DNA of 64,000 bases from JAWXUU01 sp044426085 (GTDB lineage: Bacteria > Bacillota > Clostridia > Christensenellales > CAMQZB01). The notes below the pieces were generated by a model, which saw only the letters and a list, made by a program, of their open reading frames with translations, had not been told where the DNA came from and did not search any database. Shown here piece after piece: positions 24,877 through 33,064 of the stretch; the first letter of the stretch is position 1, and every line of letters starts with the position of its first letter. The stretch spans positions 1-64,000 of the forward strand of contig JAWXUU010000002.1 of assembly GCA_044426085.1 (NCBI GenBank). The letters are read 5' to 3'. Both the position numbers and the translations under genes were made by a program.

Positions 24877-26145
24877 ATGATTAAATTTGATGAAAAATAT
24901 TGCTATAATGCAGTTACGAAAGAAGAAATAGATAATATAATAACTCAAAACAAACAGCTTATTTGCGATGTTTTGGGCAGAAGAGTTGGCATGCAAAACT
25001 TTCTTGGTTGGTATTCTGTGGGTGAAAATGCAACCAGAGAAATCTTGCGAGAAAACGAGGTTATTGCTGATGAAATTTTGCAAAATGCCGATGCATTTGT
25101 TATTGTTGGTGTTGGTGGAAGCAACAGATCTGCGCAAACCCTTATTGAAGGTTTAAACAAGAAAAACGGCAAAGTGGAAATTTTTTATGCAGGAAACAAC
25201 CTTTCGGGAAGCTACCTTGCTGAAACATTGCAAAGCTTGAAAGGGAAGAATGTTTATGTGAACATTATCGCAAAAGACTTCAACACCCTCGAACCAGGCA
25301 TCGCTTTCAGAATGCTTAGAGGATTTTTGAAAGAGCAGTATGGCAGTGAATATAACAAACATGTCATTCTTACGGGCAGTGAAGGTGAAGGTCAGCTTTA
25401 TGAAATTTCCAAGCGTGAAAATATGCGTTTTTTGCACTTCCCAAAAGAAGTCGGTGGCAGATTCACTGCATTCACATCAGTAAGCTTTTTGCCAATGCTT
25501 GTCGCTGGTGTCGATATATATGCGTTTATCGCAGGCGGAAATTTCGGAGTTATGGCAAGCCTAGATTCAGATTTGCACAACAATATCGCTGTCAGATACG
25601 CAGCCGCAAGATACGCACTTTCTCAAAAAGGTTTCATGGTTGAAAGTTTCTGCAATTTCGAACCAAGAATGGAATATTTTTCTAAATGGGCATTGCAACT
25701 TCACGGCGAAAGCGAAGGCAAAAATCAAAACGCAATCTTGCCAACCATTGCTAACTTTTCTGAAGACTTGCACGCAATCGGTCAATATATCGCAGAAGGC
25801 AAAAAGTTTATATTTGAAACTTTCCTAGATTTCAGAAACAAAACTAACATCAAAATCCAAAACGACGGCTTTTGCGATGGCTTTGAATATCTTGATGGCA
25901 AGGATTTTGACGCACTGAATGATGCAGTTTTGCACGGCAGCAGAAAAGCTCACTTTGAAGCAGGTGTGCCAGTGCTAACATTCTCAGCGGATGAAATTTC
26001 CGAGATAACACTTGGCGAACTCATGTATGTCTTCATGATGTCAACATACCTATCATCAGCCCTTATCGGCGTTGAACCTTTCGACCAAAACGGTGTAGAA
26101 GGCTACAAGAAAAACATGTATAAATTGCTAGAAAAAAACAAATAA
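24877..26145 (+). CDS. pgi: Glucose-6-phosphate isomerase
   Basis: This enzyme interconverts glucose-6-phosphate and fructose-6-phosphate in glycolysis. The 422-aa protein is typical for the short Firmicutes form. It has GVGGSNRSAQ (phosphate site), the signature GGRFTAFTSVSFLP, the catalytic-glutamate region LHGESEGKNQN, and the C-terminal signature with catalytic Lys, LIGVEPFDQNGVEGYK. ATG 24877 has GGTGGG upstream and is preferred over 24862. It has its own promoter and no operon partner. Its place between the two parts of the catabolic cluster may be chance. Confidence 0.93.
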   Translation: MIKFDEKYCYNAVTKEEIDNIITQNKQLICDVLGRRVGMQNFLGWYSVGENATREILRENEVIADEILQNADAFVIVGVGGSNRSAQTLIEGLNKKNGKVEIFYAGNNLSGSYLAETLQSLKGKNVYVNIIAKDFNTLEPGIAFRMLRGFLKEQYGSEYNKHVILTGSEGEGQLYEISKRENMRFLHFPKEVGGRFTAFTSVSFLPMLVAGVDIYAFIAGGNFGVMASLDSDLHNNIAVRYAAARYALSQKGFMVESFCNFEPRMEYFSKWALQLHGESEGKNQNAILPTIANFSEDLHAIGQYIAEGKKFIFETFLDFRNKTNIKIQNDGFCDGFEYLDGKDFDALNDAVLHGSRKAHFEAGVPVLTFSADEISEITLGELMYVFMMSTYLSSALIGVEPFDQNGVEGYKKNMYKLLEKNK

Positions 26146-26447
26146 CAGAAAATAAATAACAAAAATGATGGAGAAGTTTTGGTTTGCCATGGCGTTGGTC
26201 GAAGTAAAATCGATTCACGGCATAAAGTTATAATGAACATATCTTCCGAACTCCATTTGCTAAAGCCATGCGATGATTTTAAAACATAGGCTTAAAATAT
26301 GAATTTTGGGATAATAAAAATGGCGAAGACAATTAATATAATATTAAGTGAGTTTAATTATAGGGTCTATAAGAAAATATAGTTAAATGCCACACTGTAA
26401 GACACAATGCAAAATTAACTTTGGAAAATTAAAAAAATTGTAATTTT
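26146..26447. other. Gene-free stretch between pgi and the AraC gene
   Basis: I see no gene. The frame in line with the pgi stop stays open for about 50 codons after it, but it has no start and no family resemblance. The stretch ends in the terminator at 26448-26486. Confidence 0.5.
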
Positions 26448-26486
26448 AAGCACGATAAAACAAAAAATATCTGTTTTATCGTGCTT
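26448..26486. terminator. Bidirectional terminator
   Basis: A perfect 15-bp stem, AAGCACGATAAAACA (26448-26462) with TGTTTTATCGTGCTT (26472-26486). Flanking T-rich and A-rich runs fit termination of the AraC gene and of rightward reads. Confidence 0.85.
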
Positions 26487-26524
26487 CTTGTTTTAGAAAT
26501 TTTATTCGCCATAACATATTTATT

Positions 26525-27448
26525 TCATGCCTTAGCCATAGAAGTTGTCAAGAATTTTCTGAAAACACTTGGTGAATAGCCTGTGAATTTTTTGAAAGTT
26601 GAAGTGAAAGTTTGGCGATTTTGAAAGCCGACTTCAATTCCGATATCAACGAGTGGCAAACTTGTTGAACGCATGATTTCAATTGCCTTATTCACGCGAT
26701 ATTGTGTCAAATAATCGTGAATAGTGTTGCCCATTTTGCTCGAAAAAATCTTCTGCATATAACTTTTATTAAGCCCAACCCCCTTTGCAATATCGTCAAG
26801 GGAAATATCCTCGCTGTGGTTCAAATCAATAAATTTCACAATTTCATTTATGTAATTATTTCCCTCGTCAAGGTGGGAGAGTTTGTCTTTTATATCTTCC
26901 AAAATAGTCATAATCATAAGCTGACTGTAAAGTGAATCAAAATTGGAAAGTCTGTTCAAATTCAAGTGGTCAACAAGTCTGTGAATTGAAAAAGAAAGGT
27001 AGGAAGTGGTGGAAAATTGCAAAAACTTTTCCCGTTCAAGTATTTTTGTCAGCTCAGAAATGTTTTCAGAATACGTTGAAAAATCAATATGTTCAAGTTG
27101 CGGTTTAATTTCTAAAATATCCCCAGCCCCAAGTGCATAATCGGAAGTTTTCACGATTTTATCCGAATTCAAAACGGTGTTAAAACAAATCGCGGTAAGC
27201 TTTCCGCTGTCTTCAAAATCAATTCTGCCATAAAGATTGTTGGTGATAATAATATCGCCTTTTTTTATTTTGGCAACATTTCGAACCCGCTCAGAATTTC
27301 CGCTTGCCTTGCCAAAAAGCGTGCCGTTTCCGCTCTCAATCAAAATAACAGCAATAAAGTTGTCGTCAATAATATTGAATGAAGATTTATCCACCTTGAT
27401 TGAAAAATAAGAAGACACTGCAAGGTGGGTGTTTTGAAATTTTGCCAT
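26525..27448 (-). CDS. AraC-family transcriptional regulator
   Basis: A 307-aa regulator with an N-terminal ligand-sensing, cupin-like half and a C-terminal double helix-turn-helix (about 205-305). The latter includes DISLDDIAKGVGLNKSYMQKIF and the second helix pair PLVDIGIEVGFQNRQTFTSTFKKFTGYSP, the classic AraC end. I chose ATG 27448, which has AAAGGAG 7 nt upstream; an earlier in-frame start at 27496 lacks one. It is divergent from the corrinoid operon and most likely activates it in response to the methylated substrate. Confidence 0.92.
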   Translation of the reverse strand: MAKFQNTHLAVSSYFSIKVDKSSFNIIDDNFIAVILIESGNGTLFGKASGNSERVRNVAKIKKGDIIITNNLYGRIDFEDSGKLTAICFNTVLNSDKIVKTSDYALGAGDILEIKPQLEHIDFSTYSENISELTKILEREKFLQFSTTSYLSFSIHRLVDHLNLNRLSNFDSLYSQLMIMTILEDIKDKLSHLDEGNNYINEIVKFIDLNHSEDISLDDIAKGVGLNKSYMQKIFSSKMGNTIHDYLTQYRVNKAIEIMRSTSLPLVDIGIEVGFQNRQTFTSTFKKFTGYSPSVFRKFLTTSMAKA

Positions 27449-27552
27449 AATCCGCTCCTTTTTATTTATCATACCATTTTTATGCTTATTTGTCAATAAA
27501 AGCGATTATATATTACCTAAAACTGTAAAATATTGCAATTTTTCTTTACATC

Positions 27553-27582
27553 TTGATTGCTAAAATATGGTATATTTATAAT
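27553..27582 (+). promoter_or_regulatory. Promoter of the corrinoid operon
   Basis: TTGATT (27553-27558), 18-bp spacer, TATAAT (27577-27582). The -35 is imperfect, as expected for an activator-dependent promoter. Confidence 0.55.
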
Positions 27583-27609
27583 ATAAAAAATCCTAGGGAG
27601 AGATGAGTT

Positions 27610-28236
27610 ATGCTACAACAACTAAACGAAAGTATTAAAAAAGGTAAAGCAAAAGATGCGAAAGCATTAACAGCACAATTGCTAGCAGATGGCGTGCCAG
27701 CGGGAGAAATCTTGGATCAAGGTCTTCTTTCAGCAATGAGCGAAATTGGCGTGAGATTTAAAAACAACGAAATTTTCGTGCCTGAAGTTTTGATTGCCGC
27801 TCGTGCACTTAACATGGCGACAACAATCTTGAAACCAGCATTGGTTGCTGAAGGTGTTGAACCAATCGGAAAAGCGATTATTTGCACAGTCAAAGGCGAC
27901 CTTCACGATATCGGTAAAAACCTTGTTCGTATGATGCTTGAAGGCGTTGGTCTTGAAACATTTGACTTGGGCGTTGATGTCGACGGAGCTAAAATCGTAG
28001 AAAAAATCAGAGAAACCGAAGCAGACATCGTTGCACTTTCAGCACTTCTAACAACAACAATGACAGAACAAAAAGCGATTATTCAAGCAATTGAAGAAGC
28101 TGGCTTGCGTGACAAAGTAAAAATCATGGTTGGCGGTGCTCCTTGCACGCCAGAATGGGCAACGGAAATCGGCGCAGATGCCTACACAGCAGACGCAGCA
28201 TCAGCAGCAGAAACAGCAAAATCATTCATCTGTTAA
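27610..28236 (+). CDS. Corrinoid (B12-binding) methyl-carrier protein
   Basis: The methyl carrier of a three-component methyltransferase system, related to MtaC/MtmC/MttC. The 208-aa protein has the helical cap domain (1-80) and a Rossmann B12 domain with the lower-ligand motif D97-L-H99-D-I-G102, then SALLTTTM and VGGAPCTPEWA. H99 should coordinate cobalt. AGGGAGAG precedes ATG 27610. It is the first gene of an operon with its reductive activator and a URO-D methyltransferase. No MtaB/MttB/MtmB-type partner is in the window, so a URO-D protein may supply the substrate methyltransferase role. Confidence 0.93.
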   Translation: MLQQLNESIKKGKAKDAKALTAQLLADGVPAGEILDQGLLSAMSEIGVRFKNNEIFVPEVLIAARALNMATTILKPALVAEGVEPIGKAIICTVKGDLHDIGKNLVRMMLEGVGLETFDLGVDVDGAKIVEKIRETEADIVALSALLTTTMTEQKAIIQAIEEAGLRDKVKIMVGGAPCTPEWATEIGADAYTADAASAAETAKSFIC

Positions 28237-28255
28237 TAACATCAGGGGTAACGCA

Positions 28256-29710
28256 GTGCACAAAATATTTGTCCAAAACAAAATATTTCAAGCAAACAAT
28301 GGTGCAACACTACTTGATATTTTGCGTGATAACGATATCAAAATACAAGCACTTTGTGGCGGAAATAAAAAATGTGGCAAGTGTAAAGTTAAAATCACAA
28401 ACTGCACATTCGAAAAACATCCGCTGATATCGCAAGAAGAACATCAAAATGGCATTTGCCTTGCTTGCACAATAAAAGTTGAAAGCGATTTGCATGTTGA
28501 AATTCTTGGCAAAACAGAAAAAGAAAGTTTTCCAAGCGATAAAGTCGATGGAACTTTCAATTGTGCAATAGATATCGGCACAACAGGTGTTTCAATCAAC
28601 GTATATGATTTGTCGGGCGAATTATTTGAAGAATTCCACTTCTCAAACCCGCAAATATCATACGGAGCCGACGTCATTTCAAGAATAAAAGCGTGGGACG
28701 ACGGAAACGGCGAAAATCTCACAAATTCAATTAGAAATGCGATAAAAATCAGAATTGCAAAATTTAACATTCAAAAGTGCTATATTTCTGCAAACACAAC
28801 AATGTTGCACATCCTTGCAGGCGTTTCGCCATCGGGGATAGGAAGAGCACCATACGTTGCTGAATTTCTTGAAACCAAGGAAATTTCTCTGAAAAAACTT
28901 GGATTGTCAGAAAGTGGCACATGCGTTTTGTTGCCTTCTATTTCAGCATATATCGGCGCGGATATTGTTGCGGGCAGTATCGCTTGCGAGCTTTCCAATC
29001 AAGAAAATGTATTGCTTTTGGATTTAGGCACAAACGGCGAAATGTTGCTGAAAACAAAGCATGGCTTTTTTGGTGCTTCAACAGCCGCGGGCCCTTGTTT
29101 TGAAGGCGGAAACATCTCGTGTGGAACATACTTTCACGAAAACGCAATCACAAGCGTAACAATCAAAAACGGCAAAATATTCACACCAACCAAAAATCCA
29201 ACAGGCATTTGTGGTTCAGGTCTGATTGATGCAATGCGAGTTATGCTAGACGCAGAATGCGTGGACGGATACGGCAGTTTGAACGTACTGCACGAAAGCT
29301 ACGAAAAAAATAAAGGTATCAAAATTGCAAAAAATATCTATCTGACAGATAAAGACATTCGAAATATTCAGCTTGCCAAAAGTGCAATTTGCACAGGAGT
29401 GCAACTGCTTATCAAAGGTGCGGGTATCAAGGAAAGCAATATCGATAAAGTTTTGGTTGCAGGTGCATTTTCTAAAGGTATAAACTTCAGTTCAGCAGGT
29501 GCAATCGGGCTTATCCCAAACAGTATGATTGATAAGTGCACCGCCGTTGGCAACACCTCGCTAAAGGGTAGCGAAATCTGCCTTTTTGACAGCGAAAAGC
29601 TCGCGCTTGCAAGTATAATCGCAGAAGAAACAACAGTCATCGACCTTGCTAAAAACGCAGAATTTGCAAGTCTATACGCAGATAATATGATATTCGAAAA
29701 CTATGAATAA
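28256..29710 (+). CDS. Reductive activator of corrinoid protein (RACE, DUF4445)
   Basis: It reduces the corrinoid cofactor from inactive Co(II) to Co(I), using ATP. The 484-aa protein has an N-terminal 2Fe-2S ferredoxin domain (C34, C40, C43 in CGGNKKCGKC, and C71), a short linker, and a C-terminal ASKHA ATPase-like domain (DIGTTGVSINVYDLSG from about residue 100; LLDLGTNGEML; VLVAGAFSKGINF). The start is GTG 28256, with AGGGG 7 nt upstream; no ATG fits. It follows the corrinoid gene by 19 bp and overlaps the next by 8 nt. Confidence 0.92.
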   Translation: MHKIFVQNKIFQANNGATLLDILRDNDIKIQALCGGNKKCGKCKVKITNCTFEKHPLISQEEHQNGICLACTIKVESDLHVEILGKTEKESFPSDKVDGTFNCAIDIGTTGVSINVYDLSGELFEEFHFSNPQISYGADVISRIKAWDDGNGENLTNSIRNAIKIRIAKFNIQKCYISANTTMLHILAGVSPSGIGRAPYVAEFLETKEISLKKLGLSESGTCVLLPSISAYIGADIVAGSIACELSNQENVLLLDLGTNGEMLLKTKHGFFGASTAAGPCFEGGNISCGTYFHENAITSVTIKNGKIFTPTKNPTGICGSGLIDAMRVMLDAECVDGYGSLNVLHESYEKNKGIKIAKNIYLTDKDIRNIQLAKSAICTGVQLLIKGAGIKESNIDKVLVAGAFSKGINFSSAGAIGLIPNSMIDKCTAVGNTSLKGSEICLFDSEKLALASIIAEETTVIDLAKNAEFASLYADNMIFENYE

Positions 29711-30257
29711 TAAAGTAAAAGAAAAAATTGAATCGTGCGAATTTTCCTTTTCGAAAGAAATAAAATCTTCACAAATCGTGTTTGAACCAACACTCAGAAA
29801 ATCTTGCGAACTAAACCACTGTGGAAAATATAAAAGCAACTATTGCTGTCCACCACACGTCGGCGAAATCGACGATTGCATAAAAAAGGCTCAAAATTTC
29901 GGTGATGGTTATATCTTTCAACTCATAACACAGCTAGAAGATAGCTATGATTTTGAAGGTATGATGGAAGGTCAGGAGCGATTCAAAGAAAAGATTCTGA
30001 AATTAAATGATTTGCTTCACGAAGCAAACTGCAAAAACTTCTTGCTACTAGGTGCGGGCCCTTGCAGTGTTTGTGAAACTTGTGGGGCAATAACGGGAAA
30101 AGAATGTCCAAATCCAAGCAAAAAAATAGCCAGCGTAGAATCGCATGGGATTTTCATAAATCCAACGCTTATAAACGTTGGTCTAAAATATAATAATGGT
30201 GAAAACACAGTGTCATATTGTGGCGTTGTGCTTATAGGGGGGAACAAAAATGAGTAA
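29703..30257 (+). CDS. DUF2284 cysteine-rich metal-binding protein
   Basis: A 184-aa cysteine-rich protein of the DUF2284 family (predicted metal binding). Cysteine groups include CELNHC, NYCCPPHVG and GPCSVCETCGAITGKECPNP, enough for a metal or Fe-S centre. The biochemical role is unknown; members often sit with corrinoid methyltransferase genes, and a part in cofactor handling or electron supply is inferred from that. It overlaps the activator gene by 8 nt and the next gene by 8 nt, so it is tightly coupled within the operon. Confidence 0.85.
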   Translation: MNNKVKEKIESCEFSFSKEIKSSQIVFEPTLRKSCELNHCGKYKSNYCCPPHVGEIDDCIKKAQNFGDGYIFQLITQLEDSYDFEGMMEGQERFKEKILKLNDLLHEANCKNFLLLGAGPCSVCETCGAITGKECPNPSKKIASVESHGIFINPTLINVGLKYNNGENTVSYCGVVLIGGNKNE

Positions 30258-31614
30258 ACAACTAATATTTGATGTGCTAAATCACAAAGAAACAGAAAGG
30301 TCAGCATGGGTTCCATTTGCAGGAATTCACGCAGGCGTATTGAAAGGCTACACAGCAAAAGAACTTTTGACAGACGAAGCAAAACTTTTCGAATCACTGC
30401 TTGAAGTGAATAAAATCTATTCACCAGACGGCATGCCAGTTCTTTTCGACTTGCAAGTTGAAGCGGAAATTCTCGGTTGTGATTTGAAGTGGTATGAAGA
30501 TACCCCACCAACAGTTTGTTCACATCCACTTGCAGAAAATATGCAAGTTCCTTGTGAATGCCTATTGCCAAAAGGCGATGAAGGCAGACTTCCAATGATA
30601 ATTCGCACAATGGAAAAAGTTAAAGCAGAAATCGGGGCAGACACAGCCTTGTACGGACTTGTTTGCGGACCATTCACCCTAGCTTCGCACCTTCGCGGAA
30701 CAGAAATCTTTATGGATATGTACGACGATGAAGACTTCGTTTGTGACCTAGTTGAATTCTGCGGAAAATTCATCATCGAAGTTTCAAAAATGTATATCAA
30801 AGCGGGCATGGACGTAATCGCAGTTGTAGACCCACTCGTGTCACAAATCAGCGACGAGCATTTCTCTGATTTCCTTTCAAAAACATATACAAAAGTGTTT
30901 GAAGAAATCAGAAACGCGGGTGCATATTCTTCATTCTTTGTTTGTGGCGACGCAACAAGAAATATCGAAGAAATGTGCAAAACAAACCCAGACGCAATTT
31001 CAGTTGACGAAAACGTGAAACTTGATAAAGCAAAAGAAATCACTGATAAATTCAATATCGTTATCGAAGGCAACATCCCACTAACAACAATCATGCTCCA
31101 TGGCACGCAACAAGACAACATGAAATACGTTGTCGACCTCATCGCAAGCTTGCCAAACAACAACAAAAATCTTATCATCTCACCAGGTTGTGATATGCCA
31201 TATGCTATACCAGTTGAAAACACAATCGGTGCAGGTCAAGCGGTTATAGAATATGAAAAAACTGCAGAAATGGTTAAAAACTATACTTCAGCTGATGCCT
31301 TTGCAGATATCGAAGTTGAAATCGCCGACTATGCAAACCTTGAAAAACCATTTGTTGAAGTGTTCACGCTTGATTCAACATCATGCGCTGCTTGCACATA
31401 CATGATGGCAGTAGCAAATGACCTAAAAGCAATCATGGGGGATAAAATCGACGTTATCGAATACAAATTCACTGAAAAAGCAAGCATCGCAAGATGTATG
31501 AAAATGGGCGTTAAACAACTTCCATCACTTTATATCAACGGTGAACTTGCGTATTCTTCAATCATTCCATCAGTGGAAAAATTGGTCGAACAAGTGACTT
31601 CACTTTTGAAATAA
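30250..31614 (+). CDS. URO-D-type methyltransferase fused to a thioredoxin-like domain
   Basis: A 454-aa fusion. Residues 1-345 are a MtaA-like URO-D barrel, expected to move a methyl group between the corrinoid protein and an acceptor. The second zinc cysteine is present (ISPGCDMP), but the usual H-x-C is F-V-C, so His is replaced by Phe. Residues about 368-454 form a thioredoxin-like domain with a redox pair C379-AA-C382 and the cis-proline region KQLPSLYINGE. Such a domain could reduce or deliver a thiol acceptor, or protect the zinc site. GGGG precedes ATG 30250. The fusion is unusual for this family. Confidence 0.85.
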   Translation: MSKQLIFDVLNHKETERSAWVPFAGIHAGVLKGYTAKELLTDEAKLFESLLEVNKIYSPDGMPVLFDLQVEAEILGCDLKWYEDTPPTVCSHPLAENMQVPCECLLPKGDEGRLPMIIRTMEKVKAEIGADTALYGLVCGPFTLASHLRGTEIFMDMYDDEDFVCDLVEFCGKFIIEVSKMYIKAGMDVIAVVDPLVSQISDEHFSDFLSKTYTKVFEEIRNAGAYSSFFVCGDATRNIEEMCKTNPDAISVDENVKLDKAKEITDKFNIVIEGNIPLTTIMLHGTQQDNMKYVVDLIASLPNNNKNLIISPGCDMPYAIPVENTIGAGQAVIEYEKTAEMVKNYTSADAFADIEVEIADYANLEKPFVEVFTLDSTSCAACTYMMAVANDLKAIMGDKIDVIEYKFTEKASIARCMKMGVKQLPSLYINGELAYSSIIPSVEKLVEQVTSLLK

Positions 31615-31646
31615 ACCTAAAACACAAATATAAAATGGGAGAGAGA

Positions 31647-32519
31647 ATGAAACTCTACATAATTCTTGGCTACCTTGGAAGCGGAAAAACTTCATATGTA
31701 AAAAACTTGCTTAAAACGCTTTCGGGGGATAAGAATGCACTTCTTGTCAACGACTTTGGCGAAGTGGATGTTGATGGGAAAATTCTCGCTAGCTATTCGC
31801 CGTTCACACTTGCGGGCGGTTCAATGTTTTGCAGTTGCAAAAGCGATCAGTTTGTGAAAGTGGCAAAAGAAATTCTAACAATGGATTTTGATAACCTAGT
31901 TATCGAAAGCTCGGGTTTTTCCAATCCGTATAATTTGAAAGAGCTTATCCAGCTTGTCAATTCGGGCAGTGCAAACAAACTTGAAATTGTGGAAACAGTC
32001 ACGCTTGTCGATTGCAAAAACTTCGAAAAAATCGCAACAACAGTCAAAATGGCTAAAATTCAAGTCGCCTTTGCCGATGTTCTGTTGCTAAACAAAACAG
32101 ATTTGATAACGCAAACCGACCAAACACGCATCGAAACGCTTGTCAAATCAATCAACCCAAACGCAAGAGTCCAGTTCACGTCAAACGGTGAAAGAAAAGA
32201 CTATTCAGCCAAAATCATTGAAAAACCAAGCGTTGCAAATATCGCCGATATAACACTTCAAAAACTAGCTGTCAAAATCGACAAATCTTGCACATTGCAA
32301 GCCCTAACAACCGCGTGCGATGAAATTTGCAAAACGGCACACAGAATAAAAGGCAGCCTTGATATCGCTGATTTCAAAGGCACATTCCAATATTCCTTTG
32401 GCGATAAAACCCTAAAGGAAGGCAGTGGCGGAGATAACACGCTAATAATTTTAACATCATCAAACAAAAATCTAAAAAACAACATCTCAGCATTGGTTTC
32501 GCAACTGGTGCATAAGTAA
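31647..32519 (+). CDS. CobW/G3E-type P-loop GTPase
   Basis: A G3E-family GTPase of 290 aa, probably a metal or cofactor chaperone. Walker A is GYLGSGKT (residues 8-15), Walker B/DxxG-like ESSGFSNP follows, and NKTD gives base recognition. The metal-binding GCxCC motif of CobW/ZNG proteins is altered here to M-F-C-S-C-K, leaving two cysteines. I chose ATG 31647; the first ATG (31635) lies within the GGGAGAGAG ribosome site. Its place at the end of the corrinoid operon suggests metal or B12 delivery to the URO-D or corrinoid proteins. Confidence 0.82.
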   Translation: MKLYIILGYLGSGKTSYVKNLLKTLSGDKNALLVNDFGEVDVDGKILASYSPFTLAGGSMFCSCKSDQFVKVAKEILTMDFDNLVIESSGFSNPYNLKELIQLVNSGSANKLEIVETVTLVDCKNFEKIATTVKMAKIQVAFADVLLLNKTDLITQTDQTRIETLVKSINPNARVQFTSNGERKDYSAKIIEKPSVANIADITLQKLAVKIDKSCTLQALTTACDEICKTAHRIKGSLDIADFKGTFQYSFGDKTLKEGSGGDNTLIILTSSNKNLKNNISALVSQLVHK

Positions 32520-32646
32520 AGTCATAATCAAAAGCCCACTTTCAAACAAAAGAGAGTGAACTTTATTGTGTATAAAAACAAAAAGAACAATAAATAATAA
32601 AAAGTCTAATAAAAAAGTCCAATAATAAAATAATCAAGAAAAAAGG

Positions 32647-32680
32647 AAAAGTCGCAATCAATTTTGCGACTTTTTTATCT
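32647..32680. terminator. Bidirectional terminator
   Basis: AAAAGTCGCA (32647-32656) pairs with TGCGACTTTT (32665-32674), followed by T on the right and A on the left. It serves the corrinoid operon and the convergent XRE gene. Confidence 0.8.
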
Positions 32681-32686
32681 TTTTTT

Positions 32687-32902
32687 TCAGTTGTCAGAAA
32701 TCAAATCATCAACAGTTGTGTCGAAGATTTTCGCGAGTTTATAAAGTACAAAAATATCAGGCACGCTGTGACCATTCTCGTAGTTAGAAACCAAACTTTT
32801 CTTGCCTCCAATCAAATTTGCAAGTTGTTCTTGAGTCAGTTTGTGCTGATTTCGGTAAAATTTTATATTTTTTTGTATGTTTTTCGTAATATTCTTATCC
32901 AT
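32687..32902 (-). CDS. Small XRE-family helix-turn-helix regulator
   Basis: A 71-aa single-domain Cro/cI-type DNA-binding protein: LTQEQLANLIGGKKSLVSNYENGHSVPD is the helix-turn-helix. It is divergent from the large surface protein at 33065, and two palindromic sites lie between them, so it very likely controls that gene and itself. ATG 32902 has no ribosome site; a TATAAT box ends 12 nt before it, so the transcript may be leaderless. A TTG at 32914 would add four residues. A similar small XRE gene lies in the same place beside the second surface protein. Confidence 0.88.
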   Translation of the reverse strand: MDKNITKNIQKNIKFYRNQHKLTQEQLANLIGGKKSLVSNYENGHSVPDIFVLYKLAKIFDTTVDDLISDN

Positions 32903-32917
32903 ATCTATTGACAATTA

Positions 32918-32932
32918 TACAAGTAAGTTGTA
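32918..32932. promoter_or_regulatory. XRE operator half 1
   Basis: TACAA-GTAAG-TTGTA, an inverted repeat overlapping the TATAAT box (32914-32919, minus strand) of the XRE gene. Its centre is 30 bp from that of the second palindrome. Confidence 0.6.
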
Positions 32933-32944
32933 CAATTAGTGTAA

Positions 32945-32965
32945 AAGTACAAGTAACTTGTACTT
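32945..32965. promoter_or_regulatory. XRE operator half 2, perfect palindrome
   Basis: A 21-bp palindrome with 10-bp arms AAGTACAAGT and ACTTGTACTT around one A. It shares the core TACAAGTAA with the site at 32918. It lies between the XRE gene and the surface-protein gene. Confidence 0.7.
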
Positions 32966-33064
32966 AGTAATTATTACTTATATCCCTAAAATCATACCAT
33001 AAATTTTGTATTTTGAACATAAAAAAGAAAATTTAGTATGAAAACACCAAAAGGAGAGGAATTT

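Noticed and set aside
26146..26300. Open frame continuing about 50 codons past the pgi stop
   Set aside because: Normal-length Pgi ends at the TAA with the expected C-terminus; there is no start or known domain beyond it. It may be chance or an old fragment.
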